Positions 19,265 through 28,153 of a stretch of 64,000 nt of DNA are shown one piece after another. The notes beneath the pieces are model-generated. The model did no database searches. It worked only from the letters and a program-made list of their open reading frames with translations, and was not told where the DNA came from. A program made the translations under genes and the position numbers. Source of the DNA: JAWKTT01 sp041398965 (lineage in GTDB: Bacteria; Planctomycetota; Planctomycetia; Planctomycetales; Planctomycetaceae); assembly GCA_041398965.1 (NCBI GenBank), contig JAWKTT010000003.1:310001-374000 (forward strand), read 5' to 3'. Position 1 is the stretch's first letter. Each line of letters opens with the position of its first letter.

Positions 19265-20977
19265 ATGCGACCCAAGGCATCCTCTTTGCTCCTCCAAACA
19301 CAATCCCATCGCCTCTCGACCTGTGCTCCAACGATTCTGTTGCTGGTGATCGCGGCGGCGGCCTCCAGTTGCACCCCAGCGACTGGCTTTGCCGACCACG
19401 TCAAAGACCTGCAAGAGAGAGCGGTCAACGAGGGGCATTGCGATGTCGCCCACTGGGGGTGGAACCACGACAATTACCTGTTATGGGGAACGCATTCAAA
19501 CCGACTCGTCCCCGTTTACACCTTCGGCACCAAGAGCGCTGGCGATGGGGTGAACCTCGATTCCTACACCGGAGTGAACAGCCCATATCGCAGCGAACAA
19601 AAGGTCCGCGAACTCTACACGACCCTCCCGGCCAATACCGTCAGTCCGACTGCAGATTATATGGATCAGACGAACATAGCCGACATCCAGCGTGCTGCCA
19701 TCAAGGCAGGCAAGAAGCACATTTTTCTGGTCGTGTTTGACGGCATGGACTGGCAGACAACTCGTGACGCAAGCATTCATAACCTGCAAAAGATCGCCTA
19801 CGAATCGGGTCGCGGAACCGGGCTACACTTTCAGGATTACACGGCCCACGGGAACACACAGTTTTCTTATATGGTCACCAGCCCTCACAACGACGGGACG
19901 AAAACCGACGTCGACACGCAAACCGTCAAGAACCCCGGAGGGACCAAACGGGGAGGCTACGATGTCAATCGCGGTGGGGCTTTCCCTTGGTCCGTCCCGA
20001 CCGATGCCGAATACATCGTCGCGGGGCCGAAGGGGGGCGAAGACTTGCACGCGTACACCGACTCGGCCGCTTCGGCGACCAGCATGACGGCAGGCATAAA
20101 GACCTACAACGACGCAATCAATATCGACCCTGCCGGGCAACCGGTGGAGACCGTCGCTCACCTCGCCCAGCATGAAGGCTATAGCATCGGCGTGGTGACA
20201 AGTGTCCCCATTAGCCATGCGACTCCCGCCTGTGCTTACGCCCACAATGTCAATCGCGACGATTATCAGGACCTTACCCGCGACCTTCTCGGCCTTCCTT
20301 CAATTCAACATCCGCAGACACCGCTTTCCGGGGTCGATGTGCTCATCGGATGTGGAGCGGGGGTGAGTCGTCCGAAAGACCCGAATCAGGGGGAGAATTT
20401 CGTCCCCGGAAATGCCTATCTGACCGATGCCGACCTGGCGAAAATCGACGTCGTCACGGGGGGACACTATGTCGTGGCTCAACGAACCTCAGGAGTTTCC
20501 GGGGTCGAAAGTCTCAAGGCGGCCGCGGCCCTCGCTGCAAAAAAACAACAGCGGTTGTTCGGATACTACGGCGTCACCGATGGCGGAGGTCATCTCCCTT
20601 TTCAGACAGCCGATGGCAAGTACGACCCGACAATCGGTCGAAGCAAGAAGGCCGAGAACTATTCTCCTGCCGACCTGCACGAGAACCCCACTCTCGCCGA
20701 CATGACCGCCGCTGCGTTAACTGTCTTGCAGGCGCGGAAACAGAACACCTGGCTGATGGTCGAGGCGGGCGACGTCGACTGGGCCAATCACGACAACAAC
20801 ATCGACAACTCGATCGGAGCGGTCAACAGCGGCGATGCAGCGGTCAAGGTCATCACCGATTGGGTCGAAAAGAATAGCAACTGGGACGACGCGCTCCTCA
20901 TCGTCACCGCCGATCATGGTCACTACCTCGTTCTGGACCAACCCCAGGGGCTCATCACTCCGAAGGTCGCCCAGTAG
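19265..20977 (+). CDS. Alkaline phosphatase (PhoA superfamily)
   Basis: 570 residues from ATG at 19265, with a hydrophobic export signal ending near ASSC (a possible but atypical lipobox). The phosphoserine motif is DSAASATSMTAG with nucleophile Ser267. Metal sites are visible in VFDGMDW, VEAGDVDWANHDNN and VTADHGH. It hydrolyses phosphomonoesters in the periplasm to release phosphate. It is longer than E. coli PhoA by about 100 residues. A terminator follows at 21053, before the cyanophycinase-like gene, so the two are probably transcribed separately. No Pho box was recognised. Confidence 0.92.
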   Translation: MRPKASSLLLQTQSHRLSTCAPTILLLVIAAAASSCTPATGFADHVKDLQERAVNEGHCDVAHWGWNHDNYLLWGTHSNRLVPVYTFGTKSAGDGVNLDSYTGVNSPYRSEQKVRELYTTLPANTVSPTADYMDQTNIADIQRAAIKAGKKHIFLVVFDGMDWQTTRDASIHNLQKIAYESGRGTGLHFQDYTAHGNTQFSYMVTSPHNDGTKTDVDTQTVKNPGGTKRGGYDVNRGGAFPWSVPTDAEYIVAGPKGGEDLHAYTDSAASATSMTAGIKTYNDAINIDPAGQPVETVAHLAQHEGYSIGVVTSVPISHATPACAYAHNVNRDDYQDLTRDLLGLPSIQHPQTPLSGVDVLIGCGAGVSRPKDPNQGENFVPGNAYLTDADLAKIDVVTGGHYVVAQRTSGVSGVESLKAAAALAAKKQQRLFGYYGVTDGGGHLPFQTADGKYDPTIGRSKKAENYSPADLHENPTLADMTAAALTVLQARKQNTWLMVEAGDVDWANHDNNIDNSIGAVNSGDAAVKVITDWVEKNSNWDDALLIVTADHGHYLVLDQPQGLITPKVAQ

Positions 20978-21052
20978 CTTTCATAGCACCACTTTTGCAA
21001 GGTGGGGAGCCTGTCGCGTCGCAACCACCCCTTCACAACAGACAAAATCCCG

Positions 21053-21087
21053 AACGGGGAGATCAACAAGTCTCCCCGTTCTTTTTT
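21053..21087 (+). terminator. Intrinsic terminator
   Basis: AACGGGGAGA (21053-21062) pairs with TCTCCCCGTT (21071-21080), loop of 8, then CTTTTTT. It lies 76 bases after the alkaline phosphatase stop. Confidence 0.9.
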
Positions 21088-21113
21088 GCCCCAACCTCTT
21101 TGGGAATCTCGCG

Positions 21114-22658
21114 ATGATCCGTCACTTTGGATGTGCGTTGTTGGCTCTTTGGTTTCTCGCGACGACCGCGTGGGGGGGGCTTCCTCCTGATCCGTTAGGA
21201 CTGCCGGGGACTGTTGTCGTCTGTGGCGAGTCAGCCGTTGCACTCGGTTGCGAAGCGGTGCGGAAGACGTTTCCCAAAGGGGAGCAACCTGTCGTTTTAA
21301 TAGTCGATGCAGGTCATAAGGAAACCGAAATCGACCGCAACCTCACGTCAGCCTTCGCCGAACACTCGCTCGTTCCGCAAGTGATTCACTATCGAAACGA
21401 CTTCACTGCTGATGACTGGAAGGCCATTCAAGAACAGGTGGCGAAGGTCTCCGGAGTGTGGGTGCTGATCGATCCGGCCCCGCTCTCGCAAGTCCGTCAC
21501 AACGACCTGGTCGACCTGCTGCGATCGGTGCAACGTCGGCAGGGAACGGTCACCCTCGTTGGACACTCAGTTAACCTGGCGGGACACTCGAACACCTCCC
21601 CCGCGACAGCCGATACGCCCGCAGAGGCCAAGCCCCCTTTGATCCCTCACGTTCAATTCCAAGTCGCCCCGACAACGCCCGTCACCCAACCGGCTGGGTC
21701 TGTCCGATTCGAAATGGGTTCGTCGAACGGTCTGCTTTTTCGGGGGCGAGAGATCAAAGTTATCGGAACATCCGAAGCGGCCCCGGTCGTCGTCACGCTA
21801 CTCCCTTCTCAGCGACGGAAGGAACTGCGAACCGAACTGAAGCCGGGGGCTGTGGCCGACTTGGTCGCCCTGCAACGAGCCGCCCTGTTTCGAGCCGGAA
21901 CCCCGTTCCCTCCCGAGCATCGAACCGATTGCGGTTTGAAGTCGGGGGCCTTGTTGATCGCCGGGGGCGGTGCTTTTTCGAAAGAGATGATCGACCTGTT
22001 CGTGGCGAAGGCGGGAGGCGAAAAGGCCCGGATTGTCATTATCCCCACTGCCGACGAATCGCCGCAACTCGAAGGTCGCTGGGATCAGAAAGCGTTCCTC
22101 AAAGCAGGTGCCGGAAAGGTGACGATCCTGCACTCGACCAACCGCGAAGAGATTCTAACGAAGGCGTTTCAGGAGCCGTTGGTCGAAGCGACCGGCATCT
22201 GGTTCGGCGGCGGTCGACAATGGCGACTCGTCGATGCCTATGCCGATACCCCCATCGTCGACCTCTGCCATCAGGTGCTCGCCCGTGGCGGCATCATCGC
22301 CGGTAGCTCCGCCGGAGCGACCATTCAAGGAGACTACCTCGTCCGTGGCCACCCACTGGGGAATCAGGTGATGATGGCCGAAGGGTATGAACAAGGATTT
22401 GCCTTCCTCCCCGGCACCGCCATCGACCAACACTTCACGCAGCGGAAACGTCAACCCGATATGGAAGAGCTAAAACAAACCTTCCCCCAACTCCTCGGCA
22501 TCGGCATCGACGAATCGACCGCCATCCTGGTCGAAGGAAATCAAGCCCAAGTCCTCGGCCCCGGCACCACCTCCTTCTACGACCACTTCACCCCCAACAC
22601 CAAACCCCCAACCATCATCCCCTCCGGAAAAACCTACACCTTCCCAAAATCTGATTGA
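21114..22658 (+). CDS. Cyanophycinase-like S51 peptidase with an extra N-terminal domain
   Basis: 514 residues from ATG at 21114, chosen for the signal peptide (MIRHFGCALLALWFLATTAWG). The C-terminal ~270 residues are an S51 (cyanophycinase/dipeptidase E) domain. It has SGALLIAGGGAF, WFGGGRQWRL, the nucleophile elbow AGSSAGA with Ser399, and GIGIDESTA. The N-terminal ~220 residues form an additional domain not found in single-domain cyanophycinases; they include LVGHSVNLAGH and a Pro/Thr-rich linker. The protein is probably exported. Cyanophycinases cut beta-Asp-Arg polymers, but no cyanophycin synthetase is in view, so another isoaspartyl substrate is possible. Confidence 0.85.
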   Translation: MIRHFGCALLALWFLATTAWGGLPPDPLGLPGTVVVCGESAVALGCEAVRKTFPKGEQPVVLIVDAGHKETEIDRNLTSAFAEHSLVPQVIHYRNDFTADDWKAIQEQVAKVSGVWVLIDPAPLSQVRHNDLVDLLRSVQRRQGTVTLVGHSVNLAGHSNTSPATADTPAEAKPPLIPHVQFQVAPTTPVTQPAGSVRFEMGSSNGLLFRGREIKVIGTSEAAPVVVTLLPSQRRKELRTELKPGAVADLVALQRAALFRAGTPFPPEHRTDCGLKSGALLIAGGGAFSKEMIDLFVAKAGGEKARIVIIPTADESPQLEGRWDQKAFLKAGAGKVTILHSTNREEILTKAFQEPLVEATGIWFGGGRQWRLVDAYADTPIVDLCHQVLARGGIIAGSSAGATIQGDYLVRGHPLGNQVMMAEGYEQGFAFLPGTAIDQHFTQRKRQPDMEELKQTFPQLLGIGIDESTAILVEGNQAQVLGPGTTSFYDHFTPNTKPPTIIPSGKTYTFPKSD

Positions 22659-22941
22659 CCGATGTACCTAATCCCGACGCCTGAATTCCGTCGACGATCC
22701 AACACGAATCCCGTCGAATCTTTAATCCACTCCCGCACTCGATGCGTTGACAGAGTATCAACAAACTGGTGATGTATCGTCACCAACAAGGTTCGCACGC
22801 ATCGAGGCCATTGTGTCAGGTGGCTTCTCGCAAAGTGAGTTGTTTTTAACTACTAAAACGCTTGACGGGTGCGTTAATGTGGTGGGAGAATGACGACTCC
22901 ACATCGATGTCGATTCAACCAATTCAAGTGAGCAATGAGTC

Positions 22942-23394
22942 ATGGCAGGACCGACGCTTTTCATCACTGGAGAGGGGGCCGAGCAGATTGCCCGCGAGTT
23001 GTCTGAATGGGCCGCCACAACTTGGGGGGAAACACTACCTGCTCACCGCGTGGCTCGCCGTCCCCCAGACGGGAACCACAAAGTCGAAACGGTAGACATC
23101 CTGACGGTGTTACTGGCGGTTCCAACGTTTGTGGTGACGAGCGTCGATGTGGCTAAGCGGCTCGAACTAATCAATCGCGCTAAACAGTTAATCGAATGGA
23201 CGAAGAGCAAGTTTCGCGACTCAAATACTGTTGTGAGCTACAAGGGGATTGATGGGCGAGAGATCGTCGTCCACGAGGCGCAGCCGGACGATCTCATTGA
23301 GATGATTGCAGAGCAATCTCGCATTGCAAAAGGGACATCCTCGAATGGTGTCGACCTGTTCGATCGAATTTCTCGCGAACGCGAGAACGCCTGA
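22942..23394 (+). CDS. Small effector-associated component-like protein (EACC1-like)
   Basis: 150 residues with a beta-start, a central hydrophobic/helical segment (VDILTVLLAVPTFVVTSVDV), a helix ending IEWTKSKF, and a C-terminal beta-alpha part (VVSYKGIDGREIVVHEAQPDD) closing with LIEMIAE. This order (short N-terminal strand-helix, hydrophobic middle, charged helix, C-terminal two strands plus helix) resembles the small 'effector-associated constant component' proteins. Those accompany CHAT, caspase-like and STAND NTPase genes in multicellular bacteria. The assignment is inference from layout and context. The large CHAT gene starts 86 bases downstream on the same strand, so the two are likely one transcription unit. 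Confidence 0.55.
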   Translation: MAGPTLFITGEGAEQIARELSEWAATTWGETLPAHRVARRPPDGNHKVETVDILTVLLAVPTFVVTSVDVAKRLELINRAKQLIEWTKSKFRDSNTVVSYKGIDGREIVVHEAQPDDLIEMIAEQSRIAKGTSSNGVDLFDRISRERENA

Positions 23395-23480
23395 GGCGTT
23401 CGGGTGAAAAGAGCCTGCCACGAAACACCGCTGCCTGAATTCCCGATTCCCTGATAGACGATTTCCAAGCCGAGGCCTAA

Positions 23481-26400
23481 GTGAATCGCCCCACTCTTAA
23501 GTTCAGCGGTAACGCTACCGGTTCCGCCATTCAGTGGTGCAACGTGCCAACGGCGTCGATGGTACGGAGATTAACGCCGACGGATTTCCAACTCTTCGAG
23601 ACTTGGCGAGCGAGATACCGTGACGCGACTGTCACCAGGGACCAGTTCGCCTTGAAGTCGCTGGGAAAAGAAATGTCCCAGTGGCTCAACGAGCATGGGC
23701 ACTTTGCGGAGGTACTCAAAGATGCGGTTTCCCCTCTGACCTTGGAAATTGCCGTCGATGAGCATGCGGGTAAAAGTGGACGCGACTTCCTCGCACTCCC
23801 TTGGGAACTGCTCACGAAGATCGATGGTTCCGATTTTCTGGCGATGGCCCCAGCCTTGAACTTCACCGCTGTGCGACGAGTTGGGGCCGCCCAGAAGTTG
23901 CTGCCAAAGTCGCCTTATCGGCTCTCGCTTGTGTTTATGGCTGCCGCACCTCGCGGGGCGGGTGAGCTCGATTTTCGTGCGGAAGAGGGGGCGATCCAGG
24001 AGGCCACTGCCAGTCTCGAACCGGGCATCGACTTCCGCATCGAAGAGAGTGGCGAACTGGAGGAACTTGCGAAAGTTGTCCGCAAGGAAACCCCCAGTGA
24101 TGACCATCTCGCCGTACTGCATCTCTCGTGTCATGGTTCGGGCGGCGACAACGCGCGGCTCATTCTGGAGAACGAGTACCGAGAACCCCACGACATCACC
24201 GCCGCCCAACTGGCCAAGGCGTTACCAACAACAAGACCACGCCTCACGTTTCTCTCCGCCTGTCATTCAACAGGAGGAGACGGTCTTTATTCCTTTCGAT
24301 CGATCGGGTCGTTGGCCGAGACGCTGATCGAACACAACTTCCCGGCTGTCATCGGTTGGAATGGTTCGGTCAAAGATGACGATGCCACCCGTTTTGCCGA
24401 AGCGTTCTATGGGCAGGTCGCTCGCGGCGAGACAATGGAAGTTGCGATGGCCCTCGCCCGCCACGAACTGTTGGTCCCCACGGACCATCGGCCCCCTGCC
24501 CAGGACTGGCACTTGGCACGACTATACGTCGGACCGCAAGGGGGCGGCGCGTTGGCGACGGGACAGTTGGCGAAACGAAATTGGGATCCGTTGGACGACG
24601 AACGGGCATTTCTCGACCCTCAAGGGCGACTCTCGCCAGTGGCCGGGGGAGGCCAGTTCGTCGGGCGACGCGAGCCCTTAAAGGCAATCTTGCGTACCCT
24701 GAAAGACAAAAAAAGCCTGATGCTTCATGCAGTCGGACGACAGGGGAAGTCGTCGCTCGCCCTGCGTGTTTCGCAGCGGCTTCCCAATCATACGTTGGTC
24801 TTCCGGTTTGGTCAGTTCACACCGGTGGAACTACTTGCTGCCCTACGTAGTTCGACCGGAAACGCAGTCTCGGCTTCCCAATGGGACGCGTGGGCGAACG
24901 AAGTCCAGCAGACACCAACCAATCTCGAAACGATTCTCAAGGGGCTCTTGGAACAGCAGTTTTCCGGGACGGTCTCGGACAAACGAATCCTGCTCGTGCT
25001 GGATGACTTTGAACAGATGCTCAAGGCACCAATCCAAGCGGGCCGAGACTACACTCTGATCGAATCGGCTCGGGTCGTTGTCCCCGCGATCTTACGTGCC
25101 TTTCGCGACAGCAAAACGGAGTCCCGGCTGCTGATCACTTGCCGCTGCGGTTTTCATTACCCCGATCATGATGGCGAAAACGTTGCTGCGTCGCTCGAAA
25201 TGTTACCGTTGCCCGAGATGACACCCTTGGAACTCCTGCGGCAGACCCGGGCTAAACAGCGTTCGGAAGTAACTAAGTCCGCCGGAGGTAAGCGTGCCGT
25301 TCCTCCTGAAATTCCGCCCGCACGATTGGAGCGAATGCTTCGAGCGGCGCATGGCAACGCTGGTCTCATGGATACTCTCAATACACTCGCCTTGCAAGCT
25401 CCTGACGTGTGCGATCAGGCGCTCGAGGAGATGGAACGATTTGAGAAATCGGGGAAACAGCCGGAACTGGCCGAACTGGTTCGTGACTTCAACAATATTG
25501 CGATCGATCGGCTACTTGGCTCGCTCTCTCTCGAAGAACTCACCTCTGTTCGGCTGTCGTTGGCGTGGGATGTCCCGCTCCCACGACCGGTGATCGAGGA
25601 CTTCCTCACCAACACACTTTCGATCGCGAATGCGACCGCACATGTCGACCGATTATTGACGCTGGGGGTCTGGGAACGACATGCCGACCCCATCCAGCAC
25701 CGTACCTCGGCTCTGTTGGGGAATCGTCTGATCAAACTGCATCTCTTGGGGAAAAACGGAGAACTCTCCGACAAGGAATGGTCTCTCATCGCCCAGCCCA
25801 TCATCGCCCCGCTGTATACGGCTTGGGGTGGCCGAATGGGGTTTGCCTCTTCCCCCTTCGAGTGTGATGACCAACTCATTCGGCTGCTGTTGGCGGCAGA
25901 CTGGCAACCGGCGAACTCCGTTCCTTCCGTCATCGGCGAACTGCTCGACACTGTCGCCGCACCAGTTGTCCAACACCTGTATCACCGACTGTTCCGCTGG
26001 TTCGATGCCGCAAACACCGGGCGGCAACTGGTCACTCTCGCAGCGCGCCTCGGACGGAGCGCGAACGTCGAACTTCTGATCGAAACCGCGGACGCTGTCT
26101 GGAAAGTTTACGGCCCGAGAGAGATCACCTTCTGCCGCCAGTGCTACGAAACGGCCGTGGAACAACTCGGCACCCTCGCGCCAGATGCGGAACGGGACAC
26201 ACAGCGTCGATATTCTGTTCTCTTAGATAGGTTGGGAGACCTCACCCTCGCGTCAGGAGAGAGACAAGTCGCCCTCGGCCTGTACGTCGACTCGCTCGAC
26301 ATCTGCCGTCAGACCGTGCGTCGGTTCGGCGAGTCCCCCCAGAGCCTGCGGGATGTCAGTGTCTCGCTGGACCGGGTGGCGGATGCGATGCGGGGGTTGG

Positions 26401-27059
26401 GAGTGGGGGAGGTCGTGATCGACGGGGTCTCCCGCGACCCGCTCGGCCTGTACGTGGAATCGCTCGACACCCGCCGTCAGATCGTGCGTCGGTTCGGCGA
26501 GTCCCCCCAGAGCCTGCGGGATGTCAGTATCTCGCTGAACAAGGTGGCGGATGCGATGCGGGGGTTGGGGGTGGGGGAGGTCGCGATCGACGGGGTCTCC
26601 CGCGACCCGCTCGGCCTGTACGTCGAATCGCTCGACATCTGCCGTCAGATCGTGAGTCGGTTTGGCGAGTCCCCCGAGCCTGCGGGATGTCAGTATCTCG
26701 CTGGAGAGGGTGGCGGATGCGATGCGGGGGTTGGGAGTGGGGGAGGTCGAGATCGACGGGGTCTCCCGCGACCCGCTCGGCCTGTACGTGGAATCGCTCG
26801 ACATCTGCCGTCAGATCGTGAGTCGGTTTGGCGAGTCCCCCGAGAGCCTGCGGGATGTCAGTATCTCGCTGGAGAAGGTGGCGGATGCGATGCGGGGGTT
26901 GGGAGTGGGGGAGGTCGCGATCGACGGGGTTTCCCGCGACCCGCTCGGCCTGTACGTGGAATCGCTCGACACCCGCCGTCAGATCGTGAGCCGGTTCGGC
27001 GAGTCCCCCGAGAGCCTGCGGGATGTCAGTGCATCACTACAGCGTATCGGAGACTTTGA
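23481..27059 (+). CDS. CHAT protease / STAND-like NTPase / TPR-repeat protein, frame lost in the repeats
   Basis: GTG start at 23481; 1192 codons before a stop in this frame. Residues ~90-370 form a CHAT (caspase-like) domain: LALPWELL, LSCHGS with His218, and LSACHST with Cys261 as the catalytic pair. A P-loop NTPase follows with VGRQGKSSLA (Lys423) and Walker B LLVLDDFEQ (Asp508/Asp509), then helical arms of the STAND type. From about residue 915 come TPR-like units (LYVESLDICRQIVSRFGESP...) repeated every 56 residues. At about 26673 two bases (AG) are missing relative to sister units. The frame shifts there, and the last ~130 residues are out-of-frame Gly/Arg-rich translation. The true C-terminus continues in other frames to 28153; about 1557 residues would result if restored. 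Family role: signal-triggered proteolysis in conflict or cell-death systems. Confidence 0.85.
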   Translation: MNRPTLKFSGNATGSAIQWCNVPTASMVRRLTPTDFQLFETWRARYRDATVTRDQFALKSLGKEMSQWLNEHGHFAEVLKDAVSPLTLEIAVDEHAGKSGRDFLALPWELLTKIDGSDFLAMAPALNFTAVRRVGAAQKLLPKSPYRLSLVFMAAAPRGAGELDFRAEEGAIQEATASLEPGIDFRIEESGELEELAKVVRKETPSDDHLAVLHLSCHGSGGDNARLILENEYREPHDITAAQLAKALPTTRPRLTFLSACHSTGGDGLYSFRSIGSLAETLIEHNFPAVIGWNGSVKDDDATRFAEAFYGQVARGETMEVAMALARHELLVPTDHRPPAQDWHLARLYVGPQGGGALATGQLAKRNWDPLDDERAFLDPQGRLSPVAGGGQFVGRREPLKAILRTLKDKKSLMLHAVGRQGKSSLALRVSQRLPNHTLVFRFGQFTPVELLAALRSSTGNAVSASQWDAWANEVQQTPTNLETILKGLLEQQFSGTVSDKRILLVLDDFEQMLKAPIQAGRDYTLIESARVVVPAILRAFRDSKTESRLLITCRCGFHYPDHDGENVAASLEMLPLPEMTPLELLRQTRAKQRSEVTKSAGGKRAVPPEIPPARLERMLRAAHGNAGLMDTLNTLALQAPDVCDQALEEMERFEKSGKQPELAELVRDFNNIAIDRLLGSLSLEELTSVRLSLAWDVPLPRPVIEDFLTNTLSIANATAHVDRLLTLGVWERHADPIQHRTSALLGNRLIKLHLLGKNGELSDKEWSLIAQPIIAPLYTAWGGRMGFASSPFECDDQLIRLLLAADWQPANSVPSVIGELLDTVAAPVVQHLYHRLFRWFDAANTGRQLVTLAARLGRSANVELLIETADAVWKVYGPREITFCRQCYETAVEQLGTLAPDAERDTQRRYSVLLDRLGDLTLASGERQVALGLYVDSLDICRQTVRRFGESPQSLRDVSVSLDRVADAMRGLGVGEVVIDGVSRDPLGLYVESLDTRRQIVRRFGESPQSLRDVSISLNKVADAMRGLGVGEVAIDGVSRDPLGLYVESLDICRQIVSRFGESPEPAGCQYLAGEGGGCDAGVGSGGGRDRRGLPRPARPVRGIARHLPSDRESVWRVPREPAGCQYLAGEGGGCDAGVGSGGGRDRRGFPRPARPVRGIARHPPSDREPVRRVPREPAGCQCITTAYRRL

Positions 27060-27970
27060 AGTCGTTCGAGGAAACCGCCAGCAAGGGCTTGACGCCTACC
27101 TTGAACTCTTGTCGTTAACCCGACGTATTCTCGACAGTTACGGCGATTCACCTGATTCGTTTCGCATTGTCAGTGTCTCGCTGGACCGGGTGGCGGATGC
27201 GATGTCGGAATTGGGGGTGGGGGAGGTCGTGATCGACGGGGTCTCCCGCGACCCGCTCGGCCTGTACGTGGAATCGCTCGACATCTGCCGTCAGATCGTG
27301 AGTCGGTTCGGCGAGTCCCCCGAGAGCCTGCGGGATGTCAGTGCATCGCTACAGCGTATCGGAGACTTCGAAGTCGTTCGAGGAAACCTCCCGCGACCCG
27401 CTCGGCCTGTACGTCGAATCGCTCGACATCTGCCGTCAGATCGTGAGTCGGTTTGGCGAGTCCCCCCAGAGCCTGCGGGATGTCAGTATCTCGCTGGAGA
27501 AGGTGGCGGATGCGATGCGGGGGTTGGGAGTGGGGGAGGTCGCGATCGACGGGGTTTCCCGCGACCCGCTCGGCCTGTACGTGGAATCGCTCGACACCCG
27601 CCGTCAGATCGTGAGCCGGTTCGGCGAGTCCCCCGAGAGCCTGCGGGATGTCAGTGCATCACTGCAGCGTATCGGAGACTTTGAAGTTGTACGAGGAAAC
27701 CGCCAGCAAGGGCTTGACGCCTATCTTGAACTTTTGTCGATAACCCGACGTATTCTCGACAGTTACGGTGATTCACCTGATTCATTTCGCATTGTCAGTA
27801 TCTCGCTGAACAAGGTGGCGGATGCGATGCGGGGGTTGGGGGTGGGGGAGGTCGCGATCGACGGGGTCTCCCGCGACCCGCTCGGCCTGTACGTCGACTC
27901 GCTCGACATCCGCCGTCAGATCGTGCGTCGGTTCGGCGAGTCCCCCCAGAGCCTGCGGGATGTGTTTGTG
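26280..27970 (+). repeat. Tandem 168-bp repeat array (TPR-like units) with 312-bp composite units
   Basis: The marker CTGTACGT recurs at 26280, 26448, 26616, 26782, 26950, 27262, 27407, 27575 and 27887. Spacings are 168, 168, 166, 168, 312, 145, 168 and 312. The 168-bp units encode 56 residues. Two 312-bp spans (from 26950 and 27575) each consist of a 168-bp unit plus a diverged 144-bp unit encoding ASLQRIGDFEVVRGNRQQGL. The 166 and 145 spacings mark the two frame changes. Units are nearly identical in DNA, pointing to recent unequal recombination. Confidence 0.9.
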
Positions 27971-28153
27971 TCGCTGTCGCGGATGACGTTTATGGCCCGA
28001 GAGGAAGGGGACGTTGCAAAGGCCCGTGCGTACTTGCGGGAGGCTCGGGATATTTTGGAGCAGATGTTGTACAGAGGCTGGGACTCTCCGCAGATGCAAC
28101 AGGAACTCGCATGGGTTACGGGTCAGGAAGCGGAGATCGACGATCAAGAGTGA
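26662..28153 (+). pseudogene. Displaced C-terminal continuation of the CHAT/TPR protein in frames +2 and +3
   Basis: From about 26673 to 27389 the repeat coding continues in the second frame; from about 27390 to 28153 it continues in the third. The second change is a junction where GAGGAAAC is followed by CTCCCGCGAC. Relative to the 312-bp composite unit it has lost 167 bases. The last part leaves the array and ends in a non-repeat helical tail (MTFMAREEGDVAKARAYLRE...) that looks like the original C-terminus. Separate starts at 26662 (TTG) or 27335 are artefacts of frame calling. The final 38 bases overlap the convergent BatA/vWA gene. Either a decayed gene or a repeat-assembly error would give this picture. 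Confidence 0.7.

Noticed and set aside
26665..26680. Phase-variable short tandem repeat at the first frame change
   Set aside because: Only GAG versus GAGAG distinguishes the units; there is no long homopolymer or dinucleotide tract of the type that drives slippage.
26280..27970. CRISPR-like periodicity
   Set aside because: Units are 168 bp, contiguous, protein coding and lack unique spacers.
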